This document shows positions 17,296 through 26,255 of a DNA stretch of 64,000 nucleotides, piece after piece. The translations under genes were made by a program, and so were the position numbers. Positions within the stretch are counted from its first letter, which is position 1, and every line of letters starts with the position of its first letter. The notes beneath the pieces are model-generated. The model saw nothing but the letters and a program-made list of their open reading frames with translations. It did not search any database and had not been told where the DNA came from. This DNA is from Acuticoccus sp051016205 (lineage in GTDB: Bacteria; Pseudomonadota; Alphaproteobacteria; Rhizobiales; Amorphaceae), in contig CP136534.1 in assembly GCA_051016205.1 (NCBI GenBank), positions 5,084,001 through 5,148,000 on the forward strand, written 5' to 3'.

Positions 17296-18033
17296 TCACG
17301 GACGCAAAGACTGTGGCAGACAAGTAAACACCCATGGCGCGCGGTCAAGCTCCCGCGCCACATGGGCCATCACGCGGCGCTGCCGAGCGCCCGGATTGCG
17401 CGGGTTTCGCCTTGAGGGGGCAGGCAGCATGGTGGCAAGGGCAAGGGCCTGGCGCTCGGTCAGCTTGGCCGCGCTGACGCCGAAGTTGCGCTGGGCCGCC
17501 GCCTCCACCCCAAAGTCATTGCCGCCCCATTGGGCAATGTTGAGGTAGATCTCCAAAATCCTGTCCTTGGAGAGGATGAGGTCCATCCACACCGCAAGGG
17601 GGATCTCAATGGCTTTCCTGAGGTAGCTGCGCTCGGGCCACAGGTAGAGGTTTTTCACCGTCTGCATGGTGATGGTGCTTGCCCCGCGCGGATGCCCGCC
17701 ATCAAGCGCCTCCTCGACCACAATCCTCAGCTGGCCAAGGTCAACGCCGTAGTGGAGGCAGAAGCGGGCGTCCTCGGCCATCACCACACCTTGCACCAGA
17801 GTGGGGGAGATCTCGTTCAGAGGCACCCAGCGGTGGCGGATGGGCTCGCCTGCCCCGGTGCGCCTGATCATCGGCACCGACCACGGATCCGTCACCGTGT
17901 AGGCCACTGTCAGGATAAGCGGGATCGACACCAAGGTGACGATCAAGACCCCAAAAAGCTTGAGGATGGCGCGCACGAACACCCCTTCCACGACGGCCAG
18001 CCGCTCGCCGGCCCCGTAGCTATCCTTTATCAT
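17296..18033 (-). CDS. mtgA: Monofunctional biosynthetic peptidoglycan transglycosylase
   Basis: A 245-residue glycosyltransferase family 51 enzyme that polymerises lipid II into glycan strands at the outer face of the inner membrane. One N-terminal helix (ILKLFGVLIVTLVSIPLILT) anchors it. Family motifs are visible: VVMAEDARFCLHYGVD (catalytic Glu in the EDxxFxxHxG motif, here EDARFCLHYG), RGASTITMQTVKNLYLWPER and KDRILEIYLNIAQWG. No penicillin-binding domain follows. The start is not certain; an internal GTG nearer the helix is possible. It is divergent from ispA with only 31 bases between. Confidence 0.95.
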   Translation of the reverse strand: MIKDSYGAGERLAVVEGVFVRAILKLFGVLIVTLVSIPLILTVAYTVTDPWSVPMIRRTGAGEPIRHRWVPLNEISPTLVQGVVMAEDARFCLHYGVDLGQLRIVVEEALDGGHPRGASTITMQTVKNLYLWPERSYLRKAIEIPLAVWMDLILSKDRILEIYLNIAQWGGNDFGVEAAAQRNFGVSAAKLTERQALALATMLPAPSRRNPRNPGARQRRVMAHVARELDRAPWVFTCLPQSLRP

Positions 18034-18064
18034 TGTTCAAAAGCGTTGTGACGAGGAGGAACCG

Positions 18065-18946
18065 ATGACCGAGCGCTTCCAAAAGCGCCTTGCTGAAGCG
18101 GCGGCCGAAACCGACCGCGTGCTGGAGGCGTCGATGGACAGCCTTTCGGCGGAAAAGCGCGCCCCGGCGGCGCTGATCGAGGCAACGCGTTATGCCCTCC
18201 TTGGCGGCGGTAAGCGGTTTCGCCCGTTCCTGGTCATCGAATGTGCGGGGCTTTTCGGCCCCAGTGCGGCCGCTGCGACGGTGGGCGCAGCGTTTGAGTG
18301 CCTGCACGCTTACAGCCTCGTGCACGACGATCTGCCGGCGATGGACGATGATGACCTGCGCCGCGGCCGCCCCACAGTCCACAAGGCCTACGATGAGGCA
18401 ACGGCCATCCTGGTGGGGGACGGCCTGCAGACCCTTGCCTTCCAGTTGATCACCGCTCCGCCTGTGCCTGAAGGAACGGCAGGCAAACTTGCCGCCCTCC
18501 TGGCATCCGCGTCGGGATTTGCGGGGATGGTGGGCGGCCAGTATCGCGACCTCAACGCCGTCGGGCTCGACGCGGACGGCATCCGCCTCATGCAATCCAT
18601 GAAGACGGGGGCCCTGATCCGTTCCTCCTGCGAGGCCGGCGCGATTTTGGGCGGTGCCTCCGAAGGGGCGCAGGCGGCGCTCTCACGCTACGGCGCCCTG
18701 TTGGGTGAAGCCTTTCAGCTTTCGGACGACCTTTTGGATGTGGAGGGCACAACGGCCGAAACTGGCAAGCGGGTGGGCAAGGACGAAGCGGAGGGCAAAG
18801 CCACCATCGCCTCGCTGCTAGGGGTGGACGCTGCCCGTGCCCGCCTCGCCGACCTGGTGGAGGAGGCAGCCCAATGCCTTTGCCAGGTGGGCCCTTCGTC
18901 TGTCCTTGCCGATGCCTGTGCGTTTGTTGCAAACCGGCGGTCCTGA
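18065..18946 (+). CDS. ispA: Polyprenyl synthetase, farnesyl diphosphate synthase type
   Basis: A 293-residue trans-isoprenyl diphosphate synthase making C15 farnesyl diphosphate for quinones and undecaprenyl phosphate. Motifs are GGGKRFRPFL, the first Asp-rich region HDDLPAMDDDDLRRGRPT, the lysine-containing MKTGALI, and the second Asp-rich region DDLLDVEG. Length and the two-residue insertion in the first Asp motif fit the short-chain bacterial class. The ATG has a strong GAGGAGGAA ribosome site. Adjacency to mtgA links it to cell wall supply only loosely. Confidence 0.95.
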   Translation: MTERFQKRLAEAAAETDRVLEASMDSLSAEKRAPAALIEATRYALLGGGKRFRPFLVIECAGLFGPSAAAATVGAAFECLHAYSLVHDDLPAMDDDDLRRGRPTVHKAYDEATAILVGDGLQTLAFQLITAPPVPEGTAGKLAALLASASGFAGMVGGQYRDLNAVGLDADGIRLMQSMKTGALIRSSCEAGAILGGASEGAQAALSRYGALLGEAFQLSDDLLDVEGTTAETGKRVGKDEAEGKATIASLLGVDAARARLADLVEEAAQCLCQVGPSSVLADACAFVANRRS

Positions 18947-19111
18947 TGGGCGCGGCCAAGACAGGCTTTTGACTGGTTTTTGAAGGAAGGTCTTGAAGGC
19001 GTCGCACGCTCGGAGGATGAGTGAGATTGCGGGACTCTCCCGCAGTCCCGCAGCGGCCCTCAAGCAAAACCCGCAGCGGCCAACGGCGAGCGTCATGGGA
19101 GATCCGGATCA

Positions 19112-20434
19112 ATGGATGCGCAAAGCCCCAAAGCCGGCGATCGTATTGCAAGCCGGTTCATCCCCCTCACCCGCCAAGCCGTCATTGCAGACCTTTGCAA
19201 AGACCCTGGCCGTAAGGGCGACCAGGCAGCGTTCGCGCGGCTTGCCCTTCTCCTGCAAGCCCACCGCAACCGGCACTATCGCAGGCTCGCAACGGAAATG
19301 CGCCAGTGTTACCTGCCGTTCAGCCCCGATAGGGACACAGTGCGGGTGCTCTCCTTCTCCGAGGAGGAGAAGAAGTCCATGGAGACCCGCCTCAGCGGTC
19401 TCATCACGGCGATCCTGAACAAGGCCAACTATACCCGCCTCAGCATCGACGACCTCAACGAGATTTTGAACGCGGCCACGCCCTACTCGCTGAGGATCGA
19501 AGTGGATCTCGCCGAGTATGACGAGATCCAGGTGTTCGGCCGCGAGGTCTACTACAAGACCCACACCGTGCGCAGGCCCGAATGGGGCTATCTCCTCAAA
19601 GCGCGCTACGACGTGCGCTTTTACCGTCGCCTGTTCGTATTTTTGAAACTGAAGTCCCAGGAGGATCGCGCCAAGGAGATTGCGGCCGCGCAGGAGATCG
19701 ACGAGGCGAAGGCGCTGAAGAAGGTCAAGCGCAACCGTAAGCAGCTTCCCCAGGCGACGTCAGCGGATTACATTTACATCAAGGTCTTCAAGGACATGCC
19801 CGAGCATGACATGCAGATCCTGTTTCCGCTGCGCAAAGTTCAGTTCCGCCCGTTCGACAAGATCAAGTTCGCCGCGACCGCCGGCGGCGGCACATTGTTC
19901 GGGATTTTTACCACCACGGGCAAAGTGCTGGCGGCCACCAATCCGTTTGCGGCGGTTGGGGCGTTGGTCGGCTTCATCGGCCTGATCGCCCGGCAAATCA
20001 CCACCTTTTTCAACCAGCGCAACCGCTACATGATGGAGCTGGCGCAAAAGCTGTTCTTCCATAATCTTGCCAACAACCGTGCAGCCCTTGCGCTGTTGTT
20101 GGACCGCGCCGAGGAGGAGGACGTGAAGGAGGAACTCATTGCCCTTTACATCCTCTCAGGCGAGACCGTGCCCATCGAGCAACTGCCGGCGCGCAAACAG
20201 GCCATCGATGCCCTCATTGCCGAGCGCTACGACCTGATGGTGGATTTCGAGCTTGAGGATGCCCTTGAACGGCTGAAGGCTGACGGTGTGGCCAAGGAGG
20301 CGGACGGCGCCATCACCGTCATGACCATGCCCGAGGCGGCAGACGCCTACGAAGCGCTCCAGATTCAAGACCTGCGGGAAGACGCTGCCCACATTTGCGA
20401 CCCCGACCCTGACGGCCTGACGGTGGAAACCTAG
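19112..20434 (+). CDS. DUF3754 domain protein
   Basis: A 440-residue protein. The central part contains FYRRLFVFLKLKSQED, a basic stretch KKVKRNRKQLP, YIYIKVFKDMPEHDMQILFP and a hydrophobic pair around GALVGFIGLIARQITTFFNQ followed by MMELAQKLFFHNLANNRAAL. This matches the DUF3754/TMEM143-like family, of unknown function and probably membrane associated. The ATG is preceded by GGGAGAT. Its TAG stop is also the first base triplet of the repeat element that follows. Confidence 0.85.
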   Translation: MDAQSPKAGDRIASRFIPLTRQAVIADLCKDPGRKGDQAAFARLALLLQAHRNRHYRRLATEMRQCYLPFSPDRDTVRVLSFSEEEKKSMETRLSGLITAILNKANYTRLSIDDLNEILNAATPYSLRIEVDLAEYDEIQVFGREVYYKTHTVRRPEWGYLLKARYDVRFYRRLFVFLKLKSQEDRAKEIAAAQEIDEAKALKKVKRNRKQLPQATSADYIYIKVFKDMPEHDMQILFPLRKVQFRPFDKIKFAATAGGGTLFGIFTTTGKVLAATNPFAAVGALVGFIGLIARQITTFFNQRNRYMMELAQKLFFHNLANNRAALALLLDRAEEEDVKEELIALYILSGETVPIEQLPARKQAIDALIAERYDLMVDFELEDALERLKADGVAKEADGAITVMTMPEAADAYEALQIQDLREDAAHICDPDPDGLTVET

Positions 20435-20548
20435 GGCGGTTTCGGTCGGAGTGGGGTCATGACGAACGGGACGAAATCGCCCAAGAGTCTGAATCTGGGG
20501 CGATCTCTCCTCGACCAAATGATTCCATTTGGTCGGAAAGCGCTTTAG
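20432..20548. repeat. Palindromic intergenic repeat element, copy related to that at 45795-46048
   Basis: The stretch begins TAGGGCGGTTTCG, pairs with CGAAATCGCCC near 20472-20482, then carries a perfect hairpin GACCAAAT (20513-20520) / ATTTGGTC (20527-20534), and ends CGGAAAGCGCTTTAG. The same parts, TAGAGCGGTTT, a terminal hairpin and CGGAAAGCGCGTTAG, occur at 45795-46048. It sits between convergent genes. The left end supplies the TAG stop codon of the DUF3754 gene. Confidence 0.7.
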
Positions 20549-20598
20549 GCCATCCCTGGCTTTCTCAGACCCAGGATGCTTTGGAGCGGTTCAGCCCC

Positions 20599-21069
20599 TT
20601 AAGGGGTGATGATGCGCTCGAACTTCACCGTGTCGATGGCAAACCCCATGGAAAACACGGCCGCGTGGGAGGTGGGGAAGCCGTTGTAAAGGCCCACATC
20701 CGCCGCCGTGCGCCCGGCAAACTCCATGGCGGCCATGTGGATGGCAGGGTTGTGGCCGATGAGGAGGATGCATTGGCCGCTTGCGGTGCGCACGGCATCG
20801 CGCACATCCGTCCCCTCAGCCTCGTAAAGGTCGCGGCGCAGATGAATGGTGCAGTCGGCGCCGAAGTGCGGCATGACCGCGGCCAGAGTGTCGCGGGTGC
20901 GCCTGGCGCTGGAGCACAAGATGCAGTCCGGGATGATGCCGAGGTTGGCAAGCTTGCCGGCCACGGCGTTGCCGTCGCGCCAGCCGCGCTCGTCAAGGGT
21001 GCGCTGGAAGTCGGGTTTGCCCTCCCCTCGCTCGGCCTTGGCGTGACGCATGAGGATGAACCGGCGCAT
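20599..21069 (-). CDS. sixA: SixA-type phosphohistidine phosphatase
   Basis: A 156-residue histidine phosphatase. The RHG-type motif is LMRHAKAERGEG with catalytic His at residue 9, followed by the small-family features DFQRTLDERG, LCSSARRTRDTL and LLIGHNPAIH (second active His). SixA proteins remove phosphate from histidine-phosphorylated proteins such as HPt domains or the nitrogen phosphotransferase protein NPr. The start shares one base with the stop of the MoxR ATPase gene (TGATG), so the two are translated together. Confidence 0.92.
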   Translation of the reverse strand: MRRFILMRHAKAERGEGKPDFQRTLDERGWRDGNAVAGKLANLGIIPDCILCSSARRTRDTLAAVMPHFGADCTIHLRRDLYEAEGTDVRDAVRTASGQCILLIGHNPAIHMAAMEFAGRTAADVGLYNGFPTSHAAVFSMGFAIDTVKFERIITP

Positions 21070-21908
21070 CAGCGGCGCGCCCGATCCAGGAACGCGAGAC
21101 GTTCAAACAGGTGCACGTCCTGTTCGTTCTTGATCAGCGCGCCGTAAAGCGGCGGCAGCACCTTGCCTGTGTCGGCGCGCAGCACCGACGGATCCACGTC
21201 TTCCACCACCAAGAGCTTGATCCAATCCAACAGTTCGGAGGTGGACGGACGCTTTTTCAGCCCCGGCGCCTCCCTCAGTTCGAAGAAGGTTTCCAGTGCC
21301 GCCTTCAACAGGCGCGGCTTCAGGCGCGGAAAGTGCACCTCCACAATGGCCGCCAGCGTTTCAGCGTCGGGAAACTTGATGTAGTGGAAGAAGCAGCGGC
21401 GCAGGAATGCATCAGGCAGCTCCTTCTCGTTGTTGGAGGTGATGATGAGGACCGGCCGGCGCGTGGCCGTCACCGTTTCCCCCGTTTCCAGCACCTGAAA
21501 CTCCATCCTGTCCAACTCCAGCAGGAGGTCGTTCGGAAACTCAATGTCCGCCTTGTCGATCTCATCGATCAGAAGGACGGGGCGGTCCTGTGCGGCGAAC
21601 GCTTCCCAAAGCTTGCCGCGACGGATGTAGTTGGACACGTCCGACACGCGCGGGTCGCCCAACTGACTGTCGCGCAGACGGGCCACGGCGTCGTACTCGT
21701 ACAAACCTTCTCGCGCCTTGGTGGTGGATTTAATGTGCCACTCAATCAAAGGGGCTGAGAGCGTGTCGGCCACTTCTTTGGCAAGAACGGATTTTCCCGT
21801 GCCCGGCTCGCCCTTCACAAGGAGGGGTCGCTCGAGGGCGATGGCCGCATTCACGGCCATTTGAAGATCAAGGGGTGCCACGTAGGTGGCCGAACCCTGA
21901 AAGCGCAT
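21069..21908 (-). CDS. MoxR-family AAA+ ATPase
   Basis: A 279-residue AAA+ ATPase of the MoxR type. Walker A is KGEPGTGKSVLA, Walker B is PVLLIDEIDKAD, and sensor 1 is LIITSNNEKELPDAFLRRCF with the arginine finger region. MoxR ATPases act with von Willebrand A (CoxE-like) proteins in metal insertion or chaperoning; a CoxE-like gene is 10 kb away at 32079-33266. I chose the ATG at 21908 because GGGGGAG lies at good distance; an ATG six codons upstream is the alternative. Confidence 0.92.
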   Translation of the reverse strand: MRFQGSATYVAPLDLQMAVNAAIALERPLLVKGEPGTGKSVLAKEVADTLSAPLIEWHIKSTTKAREGLYEYDAVARLRDSQLGDPRVSDVSNYIRRGKLWEAFAAQDRPVLLIDEIDKADIEFPNDLLLELDRMEFQVLETGETVTATRRPVLIITSNNEKELPDAFLRRCFFHYIKFPDAETLAAIVEVHFPRLKPRLLKAALETFFELREAPGLKKRPSTSELLDWIKLLVVEDVDPSVLRADTGKVLPPLYGALIKNEQDVHLFERLAFLDRARR

Positions 21909-21992
21909 CGCCGACTGCTCCCCCATATCTCTTATGCGGAACGAACCGCTCCGCTGTGCGATATAGAGAGGTAAAGCGTTGGAGACAGTGGC

Positions 21993-22205
21993 ATGAGCTA
22001 TTCTGAGGGAACCAAAGTCGAATGGTCGTGGGGCCAAGGGACGGGCAAAGGAACCATCGAAAAAGTCTATAAGCGCAAAATTACCCGTAAGATAAAAGGG
22101 ACTGAGGTGACCAAGAAGGGCGTGAAAGACTGTCCGGCTTACTACATCAAGCAAGCCGATGGCGATGCCGTCTTGAAACTTCACTCAGAGGTTCAAAAGG
22201 CCTAG
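21993..22205 (+). CDS. Small Tudor-like protein (DUF2945, hypervirulence-associated family)
   Basis: A 70-residue protein beginning MSYSEGTKVEWSWGQGTGKG, then basic TIEKVYKRKITRKIKGTEVT and ending DAVLKLHSEVQKA. The arrangement, a beta-rich SH3/Tudor-like fold with GxKVxWxWGxG, fits DUF2945/HVA1 small proteins. Function is unknown; DNA, RNA or protein binding is possible from the basic centre. Divergent from the MoxR gene with an 84-base gap. Confidence 0.83.
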   Translation: MSYSEGTKVEWSWGQGTGKGTIEKVYKRKITRKIKGTEVTKKGVKDCPAYYIKQADGDAVLKLHSEVQKA

Positions 22206-22393
22206 CGCTTCGCCTGGCGTCGATCCGTCTGTGAGGCCGACGCCAGTGCGTCCCTCATACGCCCAACCGCGGCATCAACACAACAGTGCCGTTGCCAATG
22301 CGCTTAACATCCTGGCACCGCTAGCCTCTGGGCTGTTGCAATTGATCAATGAGCGTGTCAATGCGGCTGCGCTGGCGGGGGGAGCGAGCCGAT

Positions 22394-22822
22394 ATGATCA
22401 CGGTCATCGACGACAAACGATCCGACACATACCGTCCCAGCGAGGACGAGCCGTTTATGAACGAACGGCAACGGGAATACTTTCGCAGGAAACTGTTAGA
22501 CTGGCGGTCCGACATTCTGCGCGAAAGCAAGGGCACGCTGGAGCAATTGGCCGAGCGGGAGCGCAACCATCCTGACCTGGCCGATCGCGCCACATCCGAG
22601 GCCGATCACGCCATCGAATTGCGCGCCCGCGACAGGCAGCGCAAGCTGATCGCCAAGATCGACGCAGCCTTGGCCCGCCTCGAGGACGGCAGCTACGGCT
22701 ACTGCGAGGAAACGGGGGAGCCCATCGGCCTGCGCCGGTTGGATGCCCGCCCCATCGCGACGTTGTCCATCGAAGCGCAGGAGCGTCACGAGCGGCGCGA
22801 GCGCATCCATAGGGACGACTGA
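22394..22822 (+). CDS. dksA: RNA polymerase-binding transcription factor DksA
   Basis: A 142-residue DksA that binds the secondary channel of RNA polymerase and, with ppGpp, resets rRNA and amino-acid promoters. The coiled coil carries LADRATSEADHAIELRARDR with the tip residues D..T. The zinc finger is degenerate: only C104 remains and the other three positions are T, S and A (GYCEETGEPIG, RPIATLSIEAQ), as is common in Alphaproteobacteria. The ATG at 22394 has a GGGGGGAG site upstream, so I prefer it to an in-frame start 15 codons earlier. Confidence 0.94.
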   Translation: MITVIDDKRSDTYRPSEDEPFMNERQREYFRRKLLDWRSDILRESKGTLEQLAERERNHPDLADRATSEADHAIELRARDRQRKLIAKIDAALARLEDGSYGYCEETGEPIGLRRLDARPIATLSIEAQERHERRERIHRDD

Positions 22823-22840
22823 CACAGGGCTTGATCCGCG

Positions 22841-24013
22841 TCAGGCCTTCAATCGGCCGGAAAACCGCCGGCTGAGCGCCGCAAAGCCGAGTATCGGCCC
22901 GACGAGCAACACAAGGATTGCCGTCGGCCAGCCGGCATGATCCGCCAGGACAGGCGTCAACTGCACCGACACTGCCGATAGCGAAAAGCCGATGGCGTTC
23001 TGCAGCGTCATGATGCTGCCAGCATAGTCCGGCGGGGCAGCGTCGGCCACCAGCGCGGAAAACTGCGCCGAGTCGGGGATGATGGCGGCGCCCCACACAA
23101 TCAGCGCCACAGCAAACAGGATTGGCCACTCCCCGAACGTGATGGCCGCCACGACGCCAGCCCCCGCCCCGCACGCCAGCGCCACCCGTGCGACGGTGGC
23201 TTTGCCGATCTTGTCGGCCACGAGCCCTGCAGGCACACACACCAATCCCCCCAGAGCGATGGCGACGAAAGCGATGGCCGACCCATAGGCCTGGGGGGCG
23301 CCCACGCCCGCCGCGGTCGCCGCGAAAGCGCCCAACGTGCCGACCCAGGCCCAGAACGCATAAAGCTCCCACATGTGGCCGAAATAGCCGAGGTAGGCGC
23401 TCAAAATCCGCCGGTCCCGCCACACAATCATGATGGCGCTGGGGCGAAACGCCGTCGCTTTTTGGTGATGTGGCCCAAGACCCACCAAGAAGATGGCAAG
23501 GGCTGACGCTGCCGCCCCGAGGGACGTTGCCACAAGCACAGCGCGCCAGTTGCTGCCGCCCAAGAGCGCAAACAGGTGCGGCAGTGCCGAGCCAAGTGTC
23601 AGCGCCCCCACCAGAAGCCCCACAAGGAAACCTCGGCGCGCCAAGCTCCACCCGACGGCAATCTTCATCCCCACGGGATAGACACCTGCGAGGGCGGCTC
23701 CCAACGCCGCCCTTGAGGCAACGGCGGCCGCAGTATCGGGCGGAACAAAGAGGAGCGCGAGGTTCGCGGCCGCTGCAACCAGCGCACTGACGGCAAACAC
23801 CCGGCGGGGATCGAACCTGTCGGGAATGCCGAGCGCTGCAAACCCCAGCGCGCCCACCACGAAGCCGAGCTGCGTTGACGTCGTCAGCACCGCAAGGTCA
23901 GCCGGAGACAGCCCGTAGGTCTGTGCCAGGGGCACGGTGGTCGCAGCCGCCGAAAACCACAGCGACATGGCGCCCACCTGGCAGACGACGAGAAAGAAGA
24001 CCGAACGCTTCAC
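22841..24013 (-). CDS. MFS transporter
   Basis: A 390-residue protein with twelve hydrophobic segments. It begins VKRSVFFLVVCQVGAMSLWFS and has the MFS motif region GVYPVGMKIAVGWSLARRG after segment 4 and GLVADKIGKATVARVALACG between segments 8 and 9. The start codon is GTG at 24013 with a GGAGGG site. Substrate cannot be deduced; related proteins are described only as MFS or nitrate/cyanate-type. It converges with dksA. Confidence 0.9.
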   Translation of the reverse strand: MKRSVFFLVVCQVGAMSLWFSAAATTVPLAQTYGLSPADLAVLTTSTQLGFVVGALGFAALGIPDRFDPRRVFAVSALVAAAANLALLFVPPDTAAAVASRAALGAALAGVYPVGMKIAVGWSLARRGFLVGLLVGALTLGSALPHLFALLGGSNWRAVLVATSLGAAASALAIFLVGLGPHHQKATAFRPSAIMIVWRDRRILSAYLGYFGHMWELYAFWAWVGTLGAFAATAAGVGAPQAYGSAIAFVAIALGGLVCVPAGLVADKIGKATVARVALACGAGAGVVAAITFGEWPILFAVALIVWGAAIIPDSAQFSALVADAAPPDYAGSIMTLQNAIGFSLSAVSVQLTPVLADHAGWPTAILVLLVGPILGFAALSRRFSGRLKA

Positions 24014-24180
24014 CGTCCCTCCGGGGGCACCTGGCGAGATGAGCCGCGTCGATCAGGCTCCACTGCCCTCCCTCGCCGCCTGCCTGTGAGGGTGCGCGAA
24101 TTCTGTGGGGCGGATCAACCCGCCGCCAGCGCATGGCCGCTCACCCCTCAGAGCGACGCGAATCATGGCATGGTGGTGCG

Positions 24181-26175
24181 ATGGCAAGTGCCCTGAACGG
24201 ATTTTTGCGCGGCGAGGACAATGGCCTTGCCGACGGCCTCATCTTCGCAGCCATTGGCGGGCTTGGCCTGGCGGCGGGATCGGCCGCGCTCGGCGCTCCA
24301 TCGATTGTGCCTGTTGTGGCCGCGGCCCTTTCGGTCACGGCGGGGCTTGCAAGCCTTGCCGTGCCCCGGGGAGAGCGCCCCGAAGACGATGACAGTCGCC
24401 CTGGCGTGCTGACAGCCTTCGATGGTTCGCCGCTTGCCCACAACGCTGCCTTCCAGCGCGTTATGGGACAGATGGGAAAACCCGCCCACCCCGACGCCCT
24501 TGCCGGCGATGCCGAGGCGGCCCTCACCCTGTTTAGCCTGCGCCAAGAGGCGATGACCAAGGGCAGCGCCACAGGCCTCTTGCCGGCCGGCCTCCTCCTT
24601 ACCGTCACGCGGGAGCGACAGGGGCTCTACCATGTCGTTGAGCGCATCAGTGCGCCGGTCGCGGAAAGCCAAGGCCTTGCCGCCCTCGCCGAGGCCGCCG
24701 TCGGCCTCAACCCCCTTGCCGGCGCGGTCGTGGATCGCGAGGGCACGCTCGTTGCCGCCAATGGCCCTTATCGCGCCATGGCAGGGGACGGCACGCACCT
24801 TGGCGATGGTCTTGTCCTTGAGGACGACACGCTGAGCCGCCTGTTCGGCGCTGCCAAAGACGACCGCCCGGCAGCCGTCGATGTTGCCGTCAAAGCCGCG
24901 CCGGACCGGCTGATGCGCGTGACGGCACAGCCGTTTCAGGCGCCCGATGCCCTCATCGTTGCCGTCACCGACGTCACCGCACAGTCAGAGCTCGAGGCGC
25001 AGATTGTCCAGAGCCGCAAGATGCAGGCGATCGGCCAGCTTGCCGGCGGCATTGCCCACGACTTCAACAACGTGCTGACGGCCATCATCGTCGTCAGCGA
25101 CCTTTTGCTGCAAAGCCACCGCCCATCCGACCCCGCATTCCGCGACATCATGGACATCAAGCAGAACGCCCAGCGCGCGGCCAATCTGGTCAAGCAGCTC
25201 CTGGCATTCTCGCGCAGGCAGACGCTGCGCCCGTCAGTGTTGAACCTCAACGACGTGGTGGCCGACCTGTCCGTCATGCTGGACAGACTGCTTGGGGAGA
25301 CCATTCACCTGGACATCAATTATGGCCGCGACCTTTGGCCCGTCCTTGCCGACCTCAGCCAGGTGGAGCAGGTCGTGATCAACCTGTCGGTCAACGCGCG
25401 CGATGCCATGTCCGGCGGCGGTACACTGTCCATCCGCACCCGCAACGTCCCCCATGAGACCCTAACCGCCGATGACGGTGACAGCGAGGAGACTGTCCCA
25501 GGCGATGCCGTCCTCATCGAGATCGAGGATGTGGGAACGGGCATCCCTCAGGCGATTCTGGACAAGATTTTCGAGCCCTTTTTCACCACCAAAGCGACGG
25601 GGGAAGGGACGGGCCTGGGCCTTTCCACCGTCTACGGCATCGTGAAACAGACAGGCGGCGCGCTGAATGTGGAAAGCGCAGAAGGCCAAGGCACCATCTT
25701 CCGCGTCTACTTGCCGCGCACCACCGCTGAGGCCAAACCCGCCGTCACCGCCTCAAGCTCGGCCGAGGAGACGGCCCGCCCGCGTGAACCAGCGGCAGAC
25801 CTCACGGGCAGCGCCACACTGTTGATTGCCGAGGACGAGGAGGCGATCCGCACCTTCGCTGCCCGCGCCCTCACCTCCAAGGGCTATACCGTTTTGACGG
25901 CCGCCTCGGGCCTTGAAGCGGCCGAGATCCTTGCAGAGCGCGGCGAGAGCATCGATTTGTTGTTGACCGATGTGATCATGCCTGAACTCGACGGCCCGTC
26001 GTTGGTAAGACAGGTGCGTCAGACGTGGCCTGCGCTCAAAGTGCTCTTCATGTCCGGCTACGCCGATGGCGCTTCGGTGGATGAACTGGGCGATGCTCAA
26101 TTCTTGCCGAAGCCCTTCACTCTCAAGGCGTTGGCCGAGGCCGTGAAGCGCGAACTGGCGCGCCCCACGGGTTAA
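24181..26175 (+). CDS. cckA: Cell-cycle hybrid histidine kinase CckA
   Basis: A 664-residue hybrid kinase at the top of the CckA-ChpT-CtrA pathway. Two N-terminal membrane segments are followed by a PAS-like region (about 130-270), a HisKA domain with phosphorylated His293 in GGIAHDFNNVL, an ATPase domain (VINLSVNARDAM, GTGLGLSTVYGIV) and a C-terminal receiver with D597 in LLTDVIMPELDGPS. The GGIAHDFNN motif and recA as the downstream neighbour fit CckA. The ATG at 24181 is chosen because the first membrane segment follows it closely; the frame is open 16 codons upstream. Confidence 0.93.
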   Translation: MASALNGFLRGEDNGLADGLIFAAIGGLGLAAGSAALGAPSIVPVVAAALSVTAGLASLAVPRGERPEDDDSRPGVLTAFDGSPLAHNAAFQRVMGQMGKPAHPDALAGDAEAALTLFSLRQEAMTKGSATGLLPAGLLLTVTRERQGLYHVVERISAPVAESQGLAALAEAAVGLNPLAGAVVDREGTLVAANGPYRAMAGDGTHLGDGLVLEDDTLSRLFGAAKDDRPAAVDVAVKAAPDRLMRVTAQPFQAPDALIVAVTDVTAQSELEAQIVQSRKMQAIGQLAGGIAHDFNNVLTAIIVVSDLLLQSHRPSDPAFRDIMDIKQNAQRAANLVKQLLAFSRRQTLRPSVLNLNDVVADLSVMLDRLLGETIHLDINYGRDLWPVLADLSQVEQVVINLSVNARDAMSGGGTLSIRTRNVPHETLTADDGDSEETVPGDAVLIEIEDVGTGIPQAILDKIFEPFFTTKATGEGTGLGLSTVYGIVKQTGGALNVESAEGQGTIFRVYLPRTTAEAKPAVTASSSAEETARPREPAADLTGSATLLIAEDEEAIRTFAARALTSKGYTVLTAASGLEAAEILAERGESIDLLLTDVIMPELDGPSLVRQVRQTWPALKVLFMSGYADGASVDELGDAQFLPKPFTLKALAEAVKRELARPTG

Positions 26176-26192
26176 CGAAACCTTAAGTTTTC

Positions 26193-26207
26193 GAACAGAT
26201 TGCGAAC
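26193..26207. promoter_or_regulatory. LexA (SOS) box of recA
   Basis: GAAC-AGATTGC-GAAC, which is GTTC-N7-GTTC on the other strand, the direct-repeat SOS box of Alphaproteobacteria. It overlaps the recA -35 element, so bound LexA would block RNA polymerase. The match is exact in both half-sites and the spacing. Confidence 0.9.
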
Positions 26208-26228
26208 CTGTGAGAAGTCTTCTATGAT
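26200..26228 (+). promoter_or_regulatory. recA promoter
   Basis: -35 TTGCGA at 26200-26205 and -10 TATGAT at 26223-26228 with a 17-base spacer. Start of transcription would be near 26235, leaving a leader of about 20 bases. The overlap with the LexA box supports the assignment. Confidence 0.75.
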
Positions 26229-26255
26229 GACGTCAGCAGAAATGGGCATAACGCA

